Shown: positions 18,611-28,176, numbered from the stretch's first letter. The stretch is 64,000 nucleotides of DNA from Mangrovihabitans endophyticus (GCF_014646155.1 NZ_BMMX01000001.1:1152321-1216320); one strand, 5' to 3'. Notes: generated by a model from the letters alone, not told the origin. Numbers and translations: made by a program.

Positions 18611-20134
18611 GTGACGACACATGAACGTCGGCCCACCACCACGGACGCCGGGATACCGGTCGCCAGCGACGAGCACTCGCTCACCGTCGGTCCGGACGGT
18701 CCACTGCTGCTCCAGGATCACTACCTGATCGAGCAGATGGCGAACTTCAACCGCGAACGGATCCCGGAGCGGCAGCCGCATGCCAAGGGCGGCGGCGCGT
18801 TCGGCACCTTCGAGGTCACCAGCGACGTCAGCGCGTTCACCCGGGCGGCCGTCTTCCAGCCCGGCGCCGAGACCGATGTGATCATCCGGTTCTCCACCGT
18901 GGCGGGGGAGCGTGGATCCCCCGACACCTGGCGTGACCCGCGTGGCTTCGCGGTGAAGTTCTACACCAGCGACGGCAACCTGGACATCGTCGGCAACAAC
19001 ACGCCGGTCTTCTTCGTCCGGGACCCGATGAAGTTCCAGCACTTCATCCGCTCGCAGAAGCGCCGCGCGGACAACAACCTGCGCGACCACGACATGCAGT
19101 GGGACTTCTGGACCCTGTCGCCGGAGTCGGCGCACCAGGTCACCTGGCTGATGGGGGACCGCGGCATTCCGCGTACGTGGCGGCACATGAACGGCTACAG
19201 CAGCCACACGTACATGTGGATCAACGCCGCCGGTGAGCGGTTCTGGGTGAAATACCACTTCAAGACCGATCAGGGTGTGGAGTGCTTCACCCAGCACGAG
19301 GCGGACCAGATGGCCTCCGCCGACACCGATTACCACCAGCGTGACCTGTACGACCACATCGCCGCCGGGCAGTTCCCGAGCTGGACGCTGCACGTGCAGC
19401 TCATGCCGTTCGAGGACGCCAAGACGTACCGGTTCAACCCGTTCGACCTGACGAAGGTGTGGCCGCACAGTGACTACCCGCTGCAGGAGGTCGGCAAGCT
19501 CACTTTGAACCGCAACGTGACCGACTACCACACCGAGATGGAACAGGTCGCGTTCGAGCCCAACAACACGGTGCCCGGCACCGGGCTGTCGCCGGACAAG
19601 ATGCTGCTCGCCCGCGGGTTCAGCTACGCCGACGCGCACCGCGCCCGGCTCGGGGTCAACTACAAGCAGATCCCGGTGAACTCCGCCAAGGTGGAGACGC
19701 ACAGCTACTCCAAGGACGGCGCCATGCGGGTGCACAACGTCAGCGATCCCGTGTACGCGCCAAATTCGTACGGCGGCCCGCAGGCCGACCCGGCGCGGAC
19801 CGACGACGGCGGCACGTGGTACTCCGACGGGGAGATGGTGCGCACCGCGTACACCCTGCGCGCCGAGGACGACGACTGGGGCCAGGCCGGCACCATGGTC
19901 CGGGAGGTGCTCGATGACGCGGCCCGCGAGCGGCTGGTGGACAACATCGTCGGCCACCTGCTCAACGGGGTGACCGAGCCGGTGCTGCTGCGTGCCTTCG
20001 AGTACTGGCACAACGTGGACAAGAGCCTCGGCGACCGGGTCGAGGCCGGTGTGCGCGCCAAGCAGAACGAGAAGGACCCGAAGGCGGCCCAGCAGGGCAA
20101 CCCGGCCCGGTCCAGCATGCAGGCCAAGGCCTGA
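18611..20134 (+). CDS. katA: Monofunctional heme catalase
   Basis: Breaks down hydrogen peroxide to water and oxygen in the cytoplasm. The 507-residue size fits small-subunit catalases. Signature residues: distal His in the [14 protein letters not shown] region, Asn in VGNNTPVFF, and the proximal heme ligand Tyr in [13 protein letters not shown]. The start is a GTG with AAGGAG at 6 nt; an in-frame start further upstream lacks a ribosome site. It is transcribed alone and ends at a strong hairpin. The 214-nt upstream gap contains TTGACT at 18424-18429, a possible -35, without a clear -10. Peroxide-linked regulation is likely but no operator was identified. Confidence 0.95.
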   Translation: MTTHERRPTTTDAGIPVASDEHSLTVGPDGPLLLQDHYLIEQMANFNRERIPERQPHAKGGGAFGTFEVTSDVSAFTRAAVFQPGAETDVIIRFSTVAGERGSPDTWRDPRGFAVKFYTSDGNLDIVGNNTPVFFVRDPMKFQHFIRSQKRRADNNLRDHDMQWDFWTLSPESAHQVTWLMGDRGIPRTWRHMNGYSSHTYMWINAAGERFWVKYHFKTDQGVECFTQHEADQMASADTDYHQRDLYDHIAAGQFPSWTLHVQLMPFEDAKTYRFNPFDLTKVWPHSDYPLQEVGKLTLNRNVTDYHTEMEQVAFEPNNTVPGTGLSPDKMLLARGFSYADAHRARLGVNYKQIPVNSAKVETHSYSKDGAMRVHNVSDPVYAPNSYGGPQADPARTDDGGTWYSDGEMVRTAYTLRAEDDDWGQAGTMVREVLDDAARERLVDNIVGHLLNGVTEPVLLRAFEYWHNVDKSLGDRVEAGVRAKQNEKDPKAAQQGNPARSSMQAKA

Positions 20135-20160
20135 GCCGACGCGGGCCTGTTCGAGAAGAC

Positions 20161-20198
20161 AGCGGCGCCCCCCACGAAGTTGCGTGGGGGGCGCCGCT
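20161..20198. terminator. Strong bidirectional terminator hairpin
   Basis: A perfect 16-bp stem (20161-20176 pairs with 20183-20198; AGCGGCGCCCCCCACG) encloses a 6-nt loop AAGTTG. It lies between the convergent catalase and secreted-protein genes and can serve both. No U-tract follows, as is usual in GC-rich actinomycetes. Confidence 0.88.
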
Positions 20199-20215
20199 GG
20201 TTCAGCTCATAATGA

Positions 20216-20803
20216 TCACATCCGGAGGATGGCCAGGATCTGGTTCAGCAGGTCGACGATCATCGCCAGCGGCAGGTTCAAGCCGCCGTTGAGCAGGTTG
20301 GCGATGGCGCAGACCAGGTTGCCGAGCAGGTTCCCGGCGCCGGACTCGGCGACGATGTTGAGAATCACCCGGTTCAGGTCGACCACGAGGCCGAGCAGGT
20401 CCAGGTGCAGCGGGCCGAGGATCAGGTTGAGCACCGGGCACGAGGCCCGGGTGGCCACGCCGGTCGGCAGCTCGACCGGCATGCTGACGGTGCGCTGCAC
20501 CGTCCCGAGGGCGGTTCCCGTGGAGTCGGTCAGCGTGGCCGTCAGGATGCCCGTGGCCGTGATGCCGTTGCCGCTCTTCGCGAACTTCGTGGGGCTGAAG
20601 TCCCCGGAGACCGAACCCAGCGCGCCGGCGGCGTCGGTGAACGAACCCTCGACCTCCGACGTCAGGCTGCCGGCGGCGTTGCTCAGACCGGTCGGTGCGG
20701 GCGCGGGCGCCGGTGCAGCCTGTGCGGGTGCGGCGACGGCGACGGCCGTGGTGATGGCCAGAGCGCCGGCCACCAGCATCCGCGATGCGCTTCTGATTCG
20801 CAT
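20216..20803 (-). CDS. Small secreted protein with LDLLGLVVDLN motif
   Basis: A 195-residue exported protein of unknown function. The signal peptide is MRIRSASRMLVAGALAITTA with cleavage near AQA. The middle is a Thr/Ser-rich beta-like region; the C-terminal third is hydrophobic and patterned (LILGPLHLDLLGLVVDLNRV, then AGNLLGNLVCAIANLLNG with two Cys in the mature protein). This motif recurs in a family of small actinomycete secreted proteins that I recognise but whose role I do not know. The ATG at 20803 is chosen because the earlier in-frame ATG at 20878 has no signal peptide. It ends at the shared terminator. Confidence 0.75.
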   Translation of the reverse strand: MRIRSASRMLVAGALAITTAVAVAAPAQAAPAPAPAPTGLSNAAGSLTSEVEGSFTDAAGALGSVSGDFSPTKFAKSGNGITATGILTATLTDSTGTALGTVQRTVSMPVELPTGVATRASCPVLNLILGPLHLDLLGLVVDLNRVILNIVAESGAGNLLGNLVCAIANLLNGGLNLPLAMIVDLLNQILAILRM

Positions 20804-21023
20804 TCGGGTGTCCCCTTCTGTTGATTGACTGCTGTCGAATCGTGCAGTGCCCGGCGTCACTTGGGGGAAACCCGACATCGGGGTGGCAAGTATTCATTTA
20901 GCGCGAAGTGGATCATTAACGCAGCGTGTTCTATATCAGGACAGAAAGTAGTTGTTTCGTTACGACAAGTAATAGATTGAGGTCAATGCGTTGCGCAGCG
21001 TTGCGAAACAGTAGGCTGCGGGC

Positions 21024-21530
21024 ATGACAGTGGATCTCGAAGCGGAAGAACTCGTCAGCACGGCCGGCGAGCGGGAAACCCTGGAAACCTTCGTCGACTA
21101 CTACCGGCGAGTGCTCGCCGCCAAGCTGGACGGCCTGTCCGAGGCCGAGGTGCGCCGGCGTCAGGTCCCCTCGCTGACCACCCTCATCGGCCTGGTCAAG
21201 CACTGCGCGGCGGTGGAGCGGGGCTGGTTCCAGCAGCGCCTCGGGCAACGGCCCGCGGCGGAGATCTCCGGCAACTCCCGCGGCGACGACGACAGTTGGG
21301 AGGTCGCCGAGACGGAGACCATCGCCGACGTCCGCGCCGAGTTCGCGCAGGCGTGCGCGGTCTCCCGGGAGATCGCGGCGGGCATGGAGCTGGACGACGC
21401 CGTGCCGCACCATCGAATGGGGCGTGTCTCCCTGCGCTGGATCTACGTGCACATGCTGGAGGAGCTGGCGCGGCACGCCGGCCACGCCGACATCCTGCGC
21501 GAGCAGATCGACGGCGCGACCGGCGACTGA
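21024..21530 (+). CDS. DinB/DUF664 family protein
   Basis: A 168-residue four-helix-bundle protein of the DinB superfamily; members often bind a metal and may be thiol-dependent transferases using mycothiol. Three candidate metal His are in place: VKHCAAVERGW, WIYVHMLEELARHAGH (family pattern H...HxxxH). Substrate unknown. The 220-nt region before it is AT-rich compared with the rest of the window and includes two GCGTTGCG copies exactly one helical turn apart (20988-20995, 20998-21005), so it probably holds a regulated promoter. Confidence 0.82.
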   Translation: MTVDLEAEELVSTAGERETLETFVDYYRRVLAAKLDGLSEAEVRRRQVPSLTTLIGLVKHCAAVERGWFQQRLGQRPAAEISGNSRGDDDSWEVAETETIADVRAEFAQACAVSREIAAGMELDDAVPHHRMGRVSLRWIYVHMLEELARHAGHADILREQIDGATGD

Positions 21531-21546
21531 TGCCGCAGGCGCGGGC

Positions 21547-23844
21547 TCAGTCCCGCCCGGCGGCTCCCGGCACCCGCGCCCAGTCGGTGTCCGCGGCCAG
21601 GTAGAACCCCGGATAGGACGGCTGGTTGTAGGTCGTCTGCTGGCGGGCCACCTCCACCCGGTACTGCGGGTCCTGCATCAGCGTGTACATCTTGTGGCGC
21701 GTCACCTCGGTGCTCAGATAGATACGCACCGCGGAGCTGTCCGCGGTGCGCAGCAGCAACTCCTCGCGCCAGTCCCCGAACACGTCCGCGATCAGGCAGG
21801 CGTTGCCCTTGGTGCCGTTGTTGGCCAGGGTGCCCTCGGCGGTCAGCAGCGTGCCGCGCTGCCAGTCCTCGATCCGCGGGGTGACGTCGATCGCCCCGTC
21901 GAGGATCTGCGTGGTCAGATCCGCCGCCCAGCGGATGCTCTGATTCGTGCCGGGGATCGGGCCGGGCGTCACCTCGCCGGTCGCGGTGTGCAGGCCGAGC
22001 GCCTCCGAGCCGCCGGGCATGCTCGCCCACGACTCGATGCCGCGCACCTGCGGCAGCACGTCGCCGACCATGCCGCGACCGGTGTCCCGGCCGGAGTACG
22101 CGCCGAACAGCACCCGCCCGGTGGCCGCGTCGCGCATCGCCATCCCGTACGGCGCCAGGGTGGCGTTCTCGTGCACGGTGAAGATCTCCAGGCCGGGACG
22201 GTCCGGGTCGATGTCGGTGACGTGCATGGCGTCGCCGTGCCCGAGGCGGACCCGCTCGCCGGGTGCCGCGCTGCCCTCGGGCAGCACGTCGAAGGACGAA
22301 TACTTGAGGCTGCCGTCGTCGTCGATGGTCGCGGACCCGTAGACGATCTCCTGACGCCCGTCGCCGTCCACGTCCGCCGCGCTCATCGAGTGGAAACCCT
22401 GCGTGGTCAGCGTGGCGAACTCCGGGTTGGTGCCGTCCCGCCCGTGCGGCGAGTCGTGGAACGGGTTGCTCATCGGCGTCCAGCCACTGTCCACATACCA
22501 GTCCTGCACCAGCCGCCGGCCGGTCCAGCGGTACGCCACCAGGGTGGAACGGGTGTAGTAGCCACGGGCGAAGACCGCGGACGGGTGGCGGCCGTCCAGG
22601 TATGCCACGCCGGCCAGGAACCGGTCCACCCGGTTGCCCGGTTCGATCCGGGGCATCGCGTAGTCGCCCCACATCAGCCCGTCGTCGTACCGTCCCGGCC
22701 GGTACCGGACCGTCTGCAGCTCCCGGCCGGTCACCCCGTCGAACACGGTGAGGTACTCCGGCCCGGTGAGGATGAAGCCCTCGAACGCCCGCAGGTTGTT
22801 CCGCTCGCTGCGCGACGGCGCGTACACGTCCATGAAGTAGTCCGCCAGTGCCTCCGCGTCCGGGCGGCGCAGCGGGTACGCGTATGCCGGGGCGATGCCG
22901 AACGCCTCCTCCAGCGTGGTCGGCCAGTGACCCGCCGCCACCTCGGGCAGCCGGTGCCAGCCCAGGAACAGATCCACGATGTGCCGGTAGTAGTCCGCCG
23001 CGCTCATCCGGTAGTCGTCGTGCGGGGACCAGCCGGCCCGCACGTCCGCACGGGGCATCGTGATGAAGCGCTGCGACACCACCCGGCCGTCCGCGCCGTA
23101 CCGGAGGGTCCGCGTGCCCGGCGCGGTCTTCATCATCATCTCGGCGCGGCCGTCGCCGTCGAAGTCGTAGACCAGGAACTGGGTGTAGTGCGCGCCCGCC
23201 CGGATGTTGACGCCCAGGTCGATCCGGTTCAGCAGGGTGCCGTTCCGCTCGTACGTGTCCACCAGCACCGGCCCGGTGTATCCCACCTGGGACACGTCCT
23301 TGGAGTTGGACGGGTCCCACTTGACCACGAACTCGTACCGGCCGTCGCCGTCCACGTCCCCGACGCTCATGTCGTTGGCCGAGTAGGTGTATGTCTCGCC
23401 GGTCGGCGTGACGCCGTCCGGCGGCTTGCGCAGCGGCAGGTCGACGTGGCCAGCCGACCAGGGGGCGACCGTCGCACCGCGCCCGGCCGCGACCCCGTGC
23501 CGCAGCGGCACGACCCGGTACCGGTCCGTCGCGGCGCCGCGCCCGTCGAGGTAGTTGGTGCTGTCGGTGACCGTGGCGATGCGCCGGTCGTCCCGGTAGA
23601 CGGCGAAGTCCGTCCCGGTCACGCCGGTCGGTGAATGCCCGGACACCTCGCCGCGCAGCAGCCGCCAGCTCAGGAAGACGCCGTCACCGGTGACGGCGGC
23701 GACCAGACCGCGGTCGAGCCGTTCCAGGGCGATGCCATGCCCGGCGATGCCATGCCCGGGTGCACCCGCGGCGGCGGGTGCACCCGGCACACCGGCCAGC
23801 GCCAGCACCGTCACACCGGCCGCGGCCGTGATGCGCGAAATCAT
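21547..23844 (-). CDS. Rhamnogalacturonan lyase, PL11 family (YesW/YesX-like)
   Basis: Secreted polysaccharide lyase predicted to cut the rhamnose-galacturonate backbone of rhamnogalacturonan I. The 765-residue protein starts MISRITAAAGVTVLALAG, a Sec signal ending near AAAG. The mature part shows the PL11 arrangement: an N-terminal beta domain (LDRGLVAAV, GVFLSWRLL, FAVYRDDRRI) and an eight-bladed propeller with repeated metal-binding DxDGD/DVDGDG loops (SVGDVDGDGRYEFVVKWDPS, YDFDGDGRAEMMMKTAP, SAADVDGDGRQEIVYG, DVFGDWREELLLR). The ATG at 23844 has AGGAGG at 6 nt. It is the last gene of the ABC-importer operon, 27 nt after the binding protein. Confidence 0.93.
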   Translation of the reverse strand: MISRITAAAGVTVLALAGVPGAPAAAGAPGHGIAGHGIALERLDRGLVAAVTGDGVFLSWRLLRGEVSGHSPTGVTGTDFAVYRDDRRIATVTDSTNYLDGRGAATDRYRVVPLRHGVAAGRGATVAPWSAGHVDLPLRKPPDGVTPTGETYTYSANDMSVGDVDGDGRYEFVVKWDPSNSKDVSQVGYTGPVLVDTYERNGTLLNRIDLGVNIRAGAHYTQFLVYDFDGDGRAEMMMKTAPGTRTLRYGADGRVVSQRFITMPRADVRAGWSPHDDYRMSAADYYRHIVDLFLGWHRLPEVAAGHWPTTLEEAFGIAPAYAYPLRRPDAEALADYFMDVYAPSRSERNNLRAFEGFILTGPEYLTVFDGVTGRELQTVRYRPGRYDDGLMWGDYAMPRIEPGNRVDRFLAGVAYLDGRHPSAVFARGYYTRSTLVAYRWTGRRLVQDWYVDSGWTPMSNPFHDSPHGRDGTNPEFATLTTQGFHSMSAADVDGDGRQEIVYGSATIDDDGSLKYSSFDVLPEGSAAPGERVRLGHGDAMHVTDIDPDRPGLEIFTVHENATLAPYGMAMRDAATGRVLFGAYSGRDTGRGMVGDVLPQVRGIESWASMPGGSEALGLHTATGEVTPGPIPGTNQSIRWAADLTTQILDGAIDVTPRIEDWQRGTLLTAEGTLANNGTKGNACLIADVFGDWREELLLRTADSSAVRIYLSTEVTRHKMYTLMQDPQYRVEVARQQTTYNQPSYPGFYLAADTDWARVPGAAGRD

Positions 23845-23871
23845 CGCCTGCCTCCTCATCCGTACGCGTGA

Positions 23872-25182
23872 TCAGGCCGCATCGATCTCGGCCTGCAACT
23901 CCTTGATGAAGCCGGCCGCCGCCTGCGCCGGTGTCCGGCGGGCGAACAGCACCTCCTCGGTGTGGCGCTTGAGAATCGCCTCGATGTCGCTGGCGCCGTT
24001 CGGGGTGACGCGCGGCGCCGGGCCCACCTGGATCGCCTCCAGATAGTCCGCAGCGGCCTTGTCCGCTCCGGAGAGCTTCGGCAGGACGGCCGCGCGGACA
24101 GCGGTGTTGGCCGGTACGCCGCGGTCGGTGAGCAGGACGTCGCCGGCCTGCGTGGAGTTGGCCAGGAAGTCGACGAACAGGGCCGCCTCGGCGGGGTGCG
24201 CCGAGCGCGCGGAGATCGACCAGAACATCGACGGCTTGAGGTAGGCGCCGGGCGACGGGGCCCGCGATTCGCCCGGCTGGCGCAGCAGCCGCAGTTCCTG
24301 CCCGCTCGCCTCGGCCAGCGACGGTAGCTGGGTGTTCCACCACGTGCCGAAGGCCGCGGTGTTCGTGGCGGTGCCGGACTGGTCGAGGCCCCCGGCGCCC
24401 TGTTCGATGGTGACCGAGGGCTTCGGTGCGATGCCCTGGGTGGTCAGGTCCAGCAGGTACTGCCAGAAGCTCGCCAGCACGTCCGGCGGCATCCCCACGT
24501 TGCCCTGCGCGTCATAGAGCGAGGCGCCGGCCTGCCGGGCCCACACGTTCAGGCCGCCGGTGTCGAAACCCCACGACTGCACGCCGTGCACGGACCCGCC
24601 GGACGCCCGGGACACCTGCGCGCCCAGGTTCTTCAGATCGTCCCAGGTCCAGGTGGCATCGTCCGGCACCGCGAGCTTGAACCGGCCGAGCAGATCGGTG
24701 TTCACCACCATCGCGTACGCGGTGAGCCCGGTCGGCAGCGCGTACAGCGTGCCCTCCACCCTGCCGGTGTCCAGCGCGTTGGCGTCGAACCGTGCGGTGC
24801 TCAGGTGCTTGGCTGCGGTGGCCAGATCCAGCAGGGCGCCGCGTTGCGCGTACGAGGAGAGGTAGAGCTCGTCCATCTGGATGATGTCCGGGGCATCGTT
24901 CGCGGCAACCGTGGTGGCCAGGCTGTCCCAGTAGCCGTTCCACTCCTTGAACTCGCCCTTCACCGTGATGCTCGGGTGCGCCTTGGTGAACAGGTCGATG
25001 ACCTGCCGGGTGCGCTGATGCCGGGCGTCCGACCCCCACCAGGTGAAGCGCAGGGTGACCGGATCTCCTGAGATGTCGGCGCCGGCGTCGCCGCCGCCGT
25101 CGCCGCAGGCGGCGAGGGCCGCGCCGGCGCCGGCGCCGGCCGCGAGACGGAGGACGGAGCGTCGGGTCATTCCGTTGCGCAT
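23872..25182 (-). CDS. Sugar ABC transporter binding lipoprotein (family 1)
   Basis: Lipid-anchored sugar-binding protein of a CUT1-type importer, 436 residues. The N-terminus MTRRSVLRLAAGAGAGAALAAC combines a twin-arginine-like signal with a lipobox (LAAC). The mature domain begins VTLRFTWWGSDARHQRT, the usual start of family 1 binding proteins. It lies 25 nt after the second permease gene and just before the PL11 lyase, so rhamnogalacturonan oligosaccharides are the probable ligand (inference from context). AAGGA stands 7 nt before the ATG. No ATPase gene is in the operon; a shared MsiK-type ATPase is usual in actinomycetes. Confidence 0.9.
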   Translation of the reverse strand: MRNGMTRRSVLRLAAGAGAGAALAACGDGGGDAGADISGDPVTLRFTWWGSDARHQRTRQVIDLFTKAHPSITVKGEFKEWNGYWDSLATTVAANDAPDIIQMDELYLSSYAQRGALLDLATAAKHLSTARFDANALDTGRVEGTLYALPTGLTAYAMVVNTDLLGRFKLAVPDDATWTWDDLKNLGAQVSRASGGSVHGVQSWGFDTGGLNVWARQAGASLYDAQGNVGMPPDVLASFWQYLLDLTTQGIAPKPSVTIEQGAGGLDQSGTATNTAAFGTWWNTQLPSLAEASGQELRLLRQPGESRAPSPGAYLKPSMFWSISARSAHPAEAALFVDFLANSTQAGDVLLTDRGVPANTAVRAAVLPKLSGADKAAADYLEAIQVGPAPRVTPNGASDIEAILKRHTEEVLFARRTPAQAAAGFIKELQAEIDAA

Positions 25183-25207
25183 GGGCGTGTCCTTCCGGAG
25201 CCGGTGG

Positions 25208-26110
25208 TCATTTGATGCCGGTCGTCGCGATGCCCTTCACGAGGTAGCGCTGACCGAACAGGAAGGCGAGGAAGATCGGCAGCAGGGAGACGACGCTCAT
25301 GGCGAACATGGCGCCCCACGAGGTCGCCACGGTCGAGTCCACGAAGGACCGCAGCGCGACCGGCACGGTGTACTTGTCCGGGTCGGTCAGGTAGATGAGC
25401 TGGCTGAAGAAGTCGTTCCAGGTCCAGATGAAGGTGAAGATCGTGGTGGTGGCCAGCGCCGGGCGCATCAGCGGCAGGATCACCCGCAGGAAGATCCGTC
25501 CGTGCCCGGCGCCGTCGATCCGGGCCGCCTCGTCGAGCTGGCGCGGCAGCCCCCGGATGAACTGGACCATGAGGAAGACGAAGAACGCGTCGGTGGCCAG
25601 CAGCTTCGGCACGATCAGCGGCAGGACCGTGTTCACCCAGCCGAGCTGGGAGAACATGATGTACTGCGGGACGATGATCACGTGGATCGGCAGCATGATG
25701 CTGCCCAGCATGATCGCGAAGAACAGGCGCTTGCCGGTGAAGTCCAGCCGGGCGAATGCATAGGCCGCCATCGAGCAGGAGACCAGGTTGCCGATGATGC
25801 AGCCCAGCACAACGATCGCGGAGTTCATCATGTAGTGGCCGAACGGGGACGCCAGCGCGTTCCAACCGGTGCCGTAGTTGGAGACCTGCAGGCTGTCCAG
25901 CACGATCCCCGGCGAACGGAAGATGTCGTTGTTCGGCCGCAGCGAGCTGACCACCATCCAGATCACCGGGTACAGCATCACCAGCGCCAGCAGGCTGAGA
26001 CCGGCGTGCTTGGCGACCGACCGCACCGCGGACGGCAGCCGCGTGCGTCTCGGCGGCGGATCGCCCTCGGTGACCACCGGGACGCCGCGCTCCTTCAGGT
26101 CAGTCATCAT
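25208..26110 (-). CDS. Sugar ABC permease, MalG type
   Basis: Inner-membrane subunit of the CUT1 importer, 300 residues, about six helices. The EAA loop that contacts the ATPase is seen as ELDEAARIDGAGHGRIFLRVILP in its short form (DEAARIDGAG). It overlaps the end of the first permease gene by about 11 nt. Two adjacent ATGs (26110, 26107) are possible starts; either gives the same domain. It is the partner of the permease at 26100-27023. Confidence 0.92.
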   Translation of the reverse strand: MMTDLKERGVPVVTEGDPPPRRTRLPSAVRSVAKHAGLSLLALVMLYPVIWMVVSSLRPNNDIFRSPGIVLDSLQVSNYGTGWNALASPFGHYMMNSAIVVLGCIIGNLVSCSMAAYAFARLDFTGKRLFFAIMLGSIMLPIHVIIVPQYIMFSQLGWVNTVLPLIVPKLLATDAFFVFLMVQFIRGLPRQLDEAARIDGAGHGRIFLRVILPLMRPALATTTIFTFIWTWNDFFSQLIYLTDPDKYTVPVALRSFVDSTVATSWGAMFAMSVVSLLPIFLAFLFGQRYLVKGIATTGIK

Positions 26111-27023
26111 AGAAGACCCAGTGTCTGGCGGCCCAGAAGTTGACCGCGGTGAAGGTGGCGATGATCAGCAGGAGCAGCCAGGCGAGCGCCGACGCGTACC
26201 CCATGTCGAAGTTGTTGAATCCGCGCTGATAGAGGTAGAGCGTGTAGAAGAGGGTGGAGTCGGAGGGCCCGCCGCTGCCGCCGGAGACGACGAACGCCTG
26301 GGTGAACGCCTGGAACGCGTGGATGACCTGGAGCACCAGGTTGAAGAAGATGATCGGGGAGAGCAGCGGCATGGTGATGGCGCGGAACTGCGCCCACCGG
26401 CTCGCTCCGTCGACCGCTGCCGCCTCGTAGTACATGACCGGGATCTGCCGCAGCCCGGCCAGGAAGATGACCATCGGGGCGCCGAAGGTCCACACGTTGA
26501 GCACGATCAGGGTGGACAGGGCGGTGTCCGGGTCGGCGATCCAACTGCGGTCCGGCACCCCGGCCACGCCGAGCACCTGGTTCAGCAGCCCCTGCGCGCC
26601 GAAGATCTGCCGCCACAGCACCGCGATGGCCACGCTGCCGCCGAGCAGCGACGGCAGGTAGAACACCGAGCGGTAGAACGCCATCCCGCGCAGACCCCGG
26701 TCCAGCAGCATGGCGAGCCCCAGAGCCGCGGCGAGTTGCAGCGGCACGGACACGACGACGTAGACCACGGTGACGCCGAAGGCGTGGTGCAGGCGCTCGT
26801 CGGAGAGCATCCGGTGCACATTGGTCAGGCCGTTGAACCGCGGCGGCTGGATGAGGTTGTAGTCGGTGAAGCCGAGCACGAACGACGCCGCGACCGGCCC
26901 GGCGGTGATCAGGGCCAGGCCGCCGAACCAGGGGAGCAGGAACGCGACGGCGGCGCGGTTGTCGCGCTTGCGCGGGCGGGCGTGGTTGTCGCGCTTGCGC
27001 GGGCGGGCGTCGAGAGCGCTCAC
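26100..27023 (-). CDS. Sugar ABC permease, MalF type
   Basis: First gene of the importer/PL11 operon, 307 residues with about six helices and the EAA loop (YEAAAVDGASRWAQFRAITMP). The N-terminal tail has a duplicated ARPRKRDN octet caused by a 27-bp tandem duplication, giving an unusually long basic cytoplasmic tail. A strong inverted repeat 28 nt upstream (27051-27072) is a LacI-type operator candidate. Cargo is inferred from the lyase at the end of the operon. Confidence 0.92.
   Translation of the reverse strand: MSALDARPRKRDNHARPRKRDNRAAVAFLLPWFGGLALITAGPVAASFVLGFTDYNLIQPPRFNGLTNVHRMLSDERLHHAFGVTVVYVVVSVPLQLAAALGLAMLLDRGLRGMAFYRSVFYLPSLLGGSVAIAVLWRQIFGAQGLLNQVLGVAGVPDRSWIADPDTALSTLIVLNVWTFGAPMVIFLAGLRQIPVMYYEAAAVDGASRWAQFRAITMPLLSPIIFFNLVLQVIHAFQAFTQAFVVSGGSGGPSDSTLFYTLYLYQRGFNNFDMGYASALAWLLLLIIATFTAVNFWAARHWVFYDD
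26957..27010. repeat. 27-bp tandem duplication in the permease 5' end
   Basis: Two in-frame 27-bp copies encode ARPRKRDNH and ARPRKRDNR in tandem. The near identity at DNA level points to a recent slippage or unequal-exchange event. Confidence 0.85.
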
Positions 27024-27050
27024 GTGACCTCCCTCGCCCGGCCGGAACCC

Positions 27051-27072
27051 CTCAGGAAAGCGGTTTCCTGAG
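27051..27072. promoter_or_regulatory. LacI-type operator of the PL11/ABC operon
   Basis: A 22-bp inverted repeat with 9-bp perfect arms (CTCAGGAAA / TTTCCTGAG) around GCGG. Its inner 16-mer AGGAAAGCGGTTTCCT matches the operator AGGAAAGCGCTTACCT beside the LacI gene at 34.1 kb in 14 of 16 positions. It lies 28 nt upstream of the operon's first start codon. Confidence 0.72.
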
Positions 27073-27237
27073 TTTGCATCGACCGGCGTCGCTGGGTCAA
27101 CCGCTACGGGGAAGTCACATGGATCGTTTCACTGCGGGCGTGGCGGTGCTGCCGTCGTCCCGGCCCGCGCGGAAGGCGCCGGGACGCTTCCCGGCGTTGA
27201 ACGTTTCAGAACCCGCGCGCCGGAAACGGCGCGGCGC

Positions 27238-28176
27238 CTACTTCGTCGCGTCGGCGCCCGCCGGGGCGGCCAGCATGCGGGAGTTCGTCACCGCCATGGT
27301 GCGCACCTCGGCCTCGGAGAAGCCGGCGTCCAGCAGCCGCTCGGCGAACAGCGGCAACCCGTCCTCCACCGGAGGGTTGAAGGGCTGACCGAGGTCGCTG
27401 GACAACACCGAATGCTCGGGCCCGACACGGCGGATGTTGTCGAACAGGTCCGACCACGACACCTTGCCGGTGTACGGCGTGGTGAAACACCGCTCCATCA
27501 GCGCGCCCAGGTCGGCCAGCTCACGCTGCTGTGCCACGGAGAGCCGCTGGGAGGTGAACTCCGGGTGGGTCACCACGACGCGCCGCACCCCTTCCTCGCG
27601 GGCCGCGCGGACCACCGTGAGGATCTCCGGCCCGGACAGGTGGCCGGTGGCCAGCACCAGGTCGTGGCGGGCCAGCACGCGCAGCACCTGACGCACCCGC
27701 TCCAACGCCGCGCCCGTCTGGTCGACGACCTCCACGATGTCCGGGATGATGCCCTGCTCGCGCAGGCTGGCCTGCAACGCGCCCCACATCGCCGGCTTGG
27801 CGCCGGGCAGGTCGCTGGCGGTGCTGCTGCGCTGGTTGCGGGAGTCCACCGTGGGCATCCACACGATCCGGGCGCCCTCGCGAGCGGCGACCTCCACCGC
27901 GGCCGGGTTCATGCCGCCCATCGAACCGTTGAGCGTGACGGCGCCGAGCGCGTCCACTCCGGGCACCGCGCGACGAACCACGTCGGCCCGCTCCGCGGTC
28001 GCCACGTAGTGCGACTTCATCACGAATCCCGCGAGACCCACCTCGGCGAAGCGGCGAGCCAGTGTCAGGTCGTCGACCCGGCGCTCCATCACGTCCGGGG
28101 CGATGTGGACGTGCGTGTCATACGCGCCGGCAACCAGATCGCGGGCGGCATCCGACGGGGTGGGGTGGTCCGTCAT
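27238..28176 (-). CDS. DUF6282 protein, amidohydrolase-like
   Basis: A 312-residue protein of the DUF6282 family, related to metal-dependent hydrolases of the amidohydrolase fold. A metal-site-like motif AYDTHVHIAPD is near the N-terminus, with further candidate His in MKSHYV, ATGHLSG and VTHPEF and a late Asp in SSDLGQPF, the usual order of an amidohydrolase barrel. Substrate unknown. The ATG at 28176 has AAGGA 5 nt upstream; earlier codons show no family features. It is divergent from an NMT1-type ABC importer, which may bring in its substrate (inference). Confidence 0.72.
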   Translation of the reverse strand: MTDHPTPSDAARDLVAGAYDTHVHIAPDVMERRVDDLTLARRFAEVGLAGFVMKSHYVATAERADVVRRAVPGVDALGAVTLNGSMGGMNPAAVEVAAREGARIVWMPTVDSRNQRSSTASDLPGAKPAMWGALQASLREQGIIPDIVEVVDQTGAALERVRQVLRVLARHDLVLATGHLSGPEILTVVRAAREEGVRRVVVTHPEFTSQRLSVAQQRELADLGALMERCFTTPYTGKVSWSDLFDNIRRVGPEHSVLSSDLGQPFNPPVEDGLPLFAERLLDAGFSEAEVRTMAVTNSRMLAAPAGADATK

